Origin: Arcicella aquatica
Lineage (GTDB): Bacteria > Bacteroidota > Bacteroidia > Cytophagales > Spirosomataceae
Length of the DNA: 64,000 bases
Direction: 5' to 3'
Assembly (NCBI RefSeq): GCF_034928825.1
Contig: NZ_JAYFUL010000006.1
Location: 62,001 to 126,000, forward strand
Position numbers and translations under genes: made by a program. Under the pieces are notes generated by a model. The model was not told the origin of the DNA, searched no databases, and saw nothing but the letters and a program-made list of their open reading frames with translations. Below are positions 62,101 to 64,000 of the stretch, piece after piece. How positions within the stretch are numbered: position 1 is the first letter of the stretch; each line of letters starts with the position of its first letter.

Positions 62101-63198
62101 ATGCCTTTATTTACCATTGGAATTGAAGAAGAGTTTCAGACCATCGACCCCGTAACGAGGGAGTTACGCTCGCACATGAGTAAAATTGTTGAAGGCGGGC
62201 AGATTATTTTACAAGAACGAGTAAAAGCTGAAATGCACCAAGCTGTAGTAGAGGTGGGAACGAATATCTGTTATAATATTCAAGAAGCAAGAGAGGAGGT
62301 AACCGACCTTAGGCGAAATATCATCCAACTTGCCGAGCAAAATAACCTTCTATTAGCAGCAGCAGGGACACATCCATTTTCAGATTGGCAAGACCAACTG
62401 ATTACCCCGAGTCCGCATTATGATTCTTTGATTGATGAAATGCGTGATGTCGCCAGAGGTAACTTGATTTTCGGATTACACGTACATGTGGGCATCCAGA
62501 GTAGGAATGAAGGCATACAGATATTGAATGCTGTTCGTTATTTCTTACCCCACATTTATGCGCTTTCTACCAATTCGCCTTTTTGGTGTGGAAGGAATAC
62601 GGGTTTTAAATCGTATCGTTCGAAAGTATTTGATAAATTTCCTCGTACAGGTATTCCCGAGTTTTTTGCATCTGCTAGTGAATACGATGAATATATCAAT
62701 TTGCTGGTAAAAACAAAATGTATCGATAGCGGAAAGAAAATCTGGTGGGATATTCGCTTGCATCCTTATTATGACACCATTGAATTTAGAATTTGTGATA
62801 TTCCGATGCGGGTTGATGAAACCATTTGTTTGGCTGCATTAATGCAGGCGTTGGTGGCTAAAATCCATAAGTTGTTAAAACAAAACCTGAATTTTAGGTC
62901 GTACAGAAAGGTATTAATCAATGAAAATAAATGGCGCGCAGCCAGATATGGTATCCATGCAAAACTGATTGATTTTGGCAAACAAGAAGAAGTACCATAC
63001 AGTGATTTATGTGATGAACTACTAGATTTTGTAGATGATGTATTGGATGAATTAGGCAGCCGCAATGAAGTAGCATATATCAAAGAAATCCTTAAAAATG
63101 GTACTGGAGCAGACCGTCAGTTAGCAGTATTTGAAGAAACTAACGATTTAAAAAGTGTAGTAGATTATATCGTTCAAGAAACAAGATTTGGTATTTAA
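62101..63198 (+). CDS. Carboxylate-amine ligase of the GCS2/YbdK family
   Basis: A 365-residue protein from the ATG at 62101 (MPLFTIGIEEEFQTIDPVTR); the longer frame opening at 61993 overlaps the upstream gene. Motifs of GCS2: GIEEEF near the N-terminus, EVGTNICYNIQEA, GLHVHVGI (about 123-130), WWDIRLHPYYDTIEFRICDI. Family members ligate Glu or related carboxylates to amines. In a cluster with ATP-grasp and amidotransferase genes it is likely an amidoligase for a small peptide rather than a glutathione enzyme. Confidence 0.88.
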   Translation: MPLFTIGIEEEFQTIDPVTRELRSHMSKIVEGGQIILQERVKAEMHQAVVEVGTNICYNIQEAREEVTDLRRNIIQLAEQNNLLLAAAGTHPFSDWQDQLITPSPHYDSLIDEMRDVARGNLIFGLHVHVGIQSRNEGIQILNAVRYFLPHIYALSTNSPFWCGRNTGFKSYRSKVFDKFPRTGIPEFFASASEYDEYINLLVKTKCIDSGKKIWWDIRLHPYYDTIEFRICDIPMRVDETICLAALMQALVAKIHKLLKQNLNFRSYRKVLINENKWRAARYGIHAKLIDFGKQEEVPYSDLCDELLDFVDDVLDELGSRNEVAYIKEILKNGTGADRQLAVFEETNDLKSVVDYIVQETRFGI

Positions 63199-63338
63199 AA
63201 GGGTAGTAAAGCTATGTTAAATTTTGTTTTGTATTCTGTAACAAATTGATTTTAAGGCTATTTTTAGTAAATTGCGTCGATTTAATAAGTTAAGTAGAGA
63301 TTAAATCTTTGATAAAAATTCACATCAACAAATTTACG

Positions 63339-64000
63339 ATGCAAAATATTTTGACAGAAAAACCACTAAAAATAGCAGTTTTAGATATGTATGACAACGT
63401 AGCTGGAGAAGGCATGCGTTGTATTATTAATTTGGTTAACGAATTCAGAGTACAAAAAAATATTGAAGTAAATACAGAGGTTTTTAATGTTCGTGCGAAT
63501 ACTGAAATCCCAAATTTAGAACATGATATTTATATATCCTCAGGTGGGCCGGGTAGCCCATTACCTTCTGATGAAGCATGGGAAAAGCCATATTTTGCCT
63601 TAATTGATTCAATATTCGCCCATAATAAATCTGAGGAAGTATTAAATGGAGAAAGCTCGCCAAAATTCTTGTTTTTGATTTGTCACTCTTTTCAGTTGGT
63701 AGCACGTCACTTAGAAATTGGGAAAGTGACCAAAAGAAAAAGTACATCCTTTGGTGTATTTCCTGTGAACCCAATTGACAAAACAATTAAAGAAGCATTG
63801 TTTGAAGGCTTACCCGAACCATTTTATGTGGTGGATTCTCGTGATTATCAATTGGTAAGTCCCAACTTGAAGATTATCAAAGAATTAGAAGTACAGATTT
63901 TACGCATGGAAAAAGAACGTCCACACGTAAACCTAGAGCGTGCTATTATGGCTATCAGGTTTTCTAACGAAGTATTTGGTACACAGTTTCACCCCGAGGC
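63339..64000 (+). CDS. Class I glutamine amidotransferase, 3' end outside window
   Basis: First 220 residues of a GATase1 domain protein. Start ATG at 63339 (MQNILTEKPLKIAVLDMYDN). Motifs: SSGGPGSPLPSD, nucleophile C115 in FLICHSFQLVARHL, and QFHPEA with H218 and E220 at the window edge, completing the Cys-His-Glu triad. It would supply ammonia by hydrolysing glutamine, or hydrolyse gamma-glutamyl bonds. It lies 140 bases after the GCS2 gene in the same direction. Confidence 0.85.
   Translation, partial: MQNILTEKPLKIAVLDMYDNVAGEGMRCIINLVNEFRVQKNIEVNTEVFNVRANTEIPNLEHDIYISSGGPGSPLPSDEAWEKPYFALIDSIFAHNKSEEVLNGESSPKFLFLICHSFQLVARHLEIGKVTKRKSTSFGVFPVNPIDKTIKEALFEGLPEPFYVVDSRDYQLVSPNLKIIKELEVQILRMEKERPHVNLERAIMAIRFSNEVFGTQFHPE

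Overview
The window is AT-rich bacterial chromosome from a member of the Bacteroidota, most likely the order Cytophagales. Evidence: a gldC gliding gene, GSII and GSIII glutamine synthetases side by side, Bacteroidota-type promoters (TTTG, about 19 bp, TAnnTTTG), lack of Shine-Dalgarno sequences, and families typical of the phylum (DUF4159, DUF4197, DUF5686, CHRD lipoproteins, PIG-L deacetylases with signal peptides). The genus cannot be fixed by eye. No rRNA, tRNA or CRISPR array was seen.

1-14.2 kb: part of a prophage or phage-like element. A CI/Cro-type repressor (9466-9843, +) faces a leftward early operon across a 120-bp gap holding two inverted repeats. The early operon has many small genes and a large TOPRIM-SF3 primase-helicase (4709-7666). 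It is followed by a gene-free stretch with eight TTGTAACCA-like sites and then structural genes (fibre, 306-2174; partial gene 1-286). Right of the repressor is cargo: a lipoprotein, hairpin modules repeated beside genes, a duplicated and internally deleted small gene, and a DUF6602-like PD-(D/E)XK protein. No integrase is visible; the element continues left of the window. The right edge lies between about 13.9 kb and the DnaQ-BRCT exonuclease gene at 14238.

15.2-44 kb: core metabolism and information genes. These are two divergent aconitases (acn and acnB), topA, an Rpn-type nuclease, a sirtuin, folD, prs-rplY, a nucleoside phosphorylase, trhO, mtaB, divergent GSII and GSIII, CPBP protease-rsmE-DUF4159, a desaturase, and a 2-oxoacid dehydrogenase E2 overlapping cinA.

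43.8-59 kb: envelope and surface genes. These are a DUF4197 lipoprotein, gldC, a thioredoxin-fold protein, beta-barrels, a PAS-DHp protein lacking an ATPase domain, a GH2 glycosidase, a PIG-L deacetylase, a CHRD lipoprotein and a DUF5686 protein. Intergenic spaces here and at 20.8, 30.4 and 40-41 kb carry several families of palindromic, MITE-like repeats.

59.2-64 kb: two alpha/beta hydrolases, an ATP-grasp ligase, a GCS2 carboxylate-amine ligase and a class I glutamine amidotransferase (cut by the window end). They form a probable amidoligase cluster making or modifying an unknown peptide-like metabolite.
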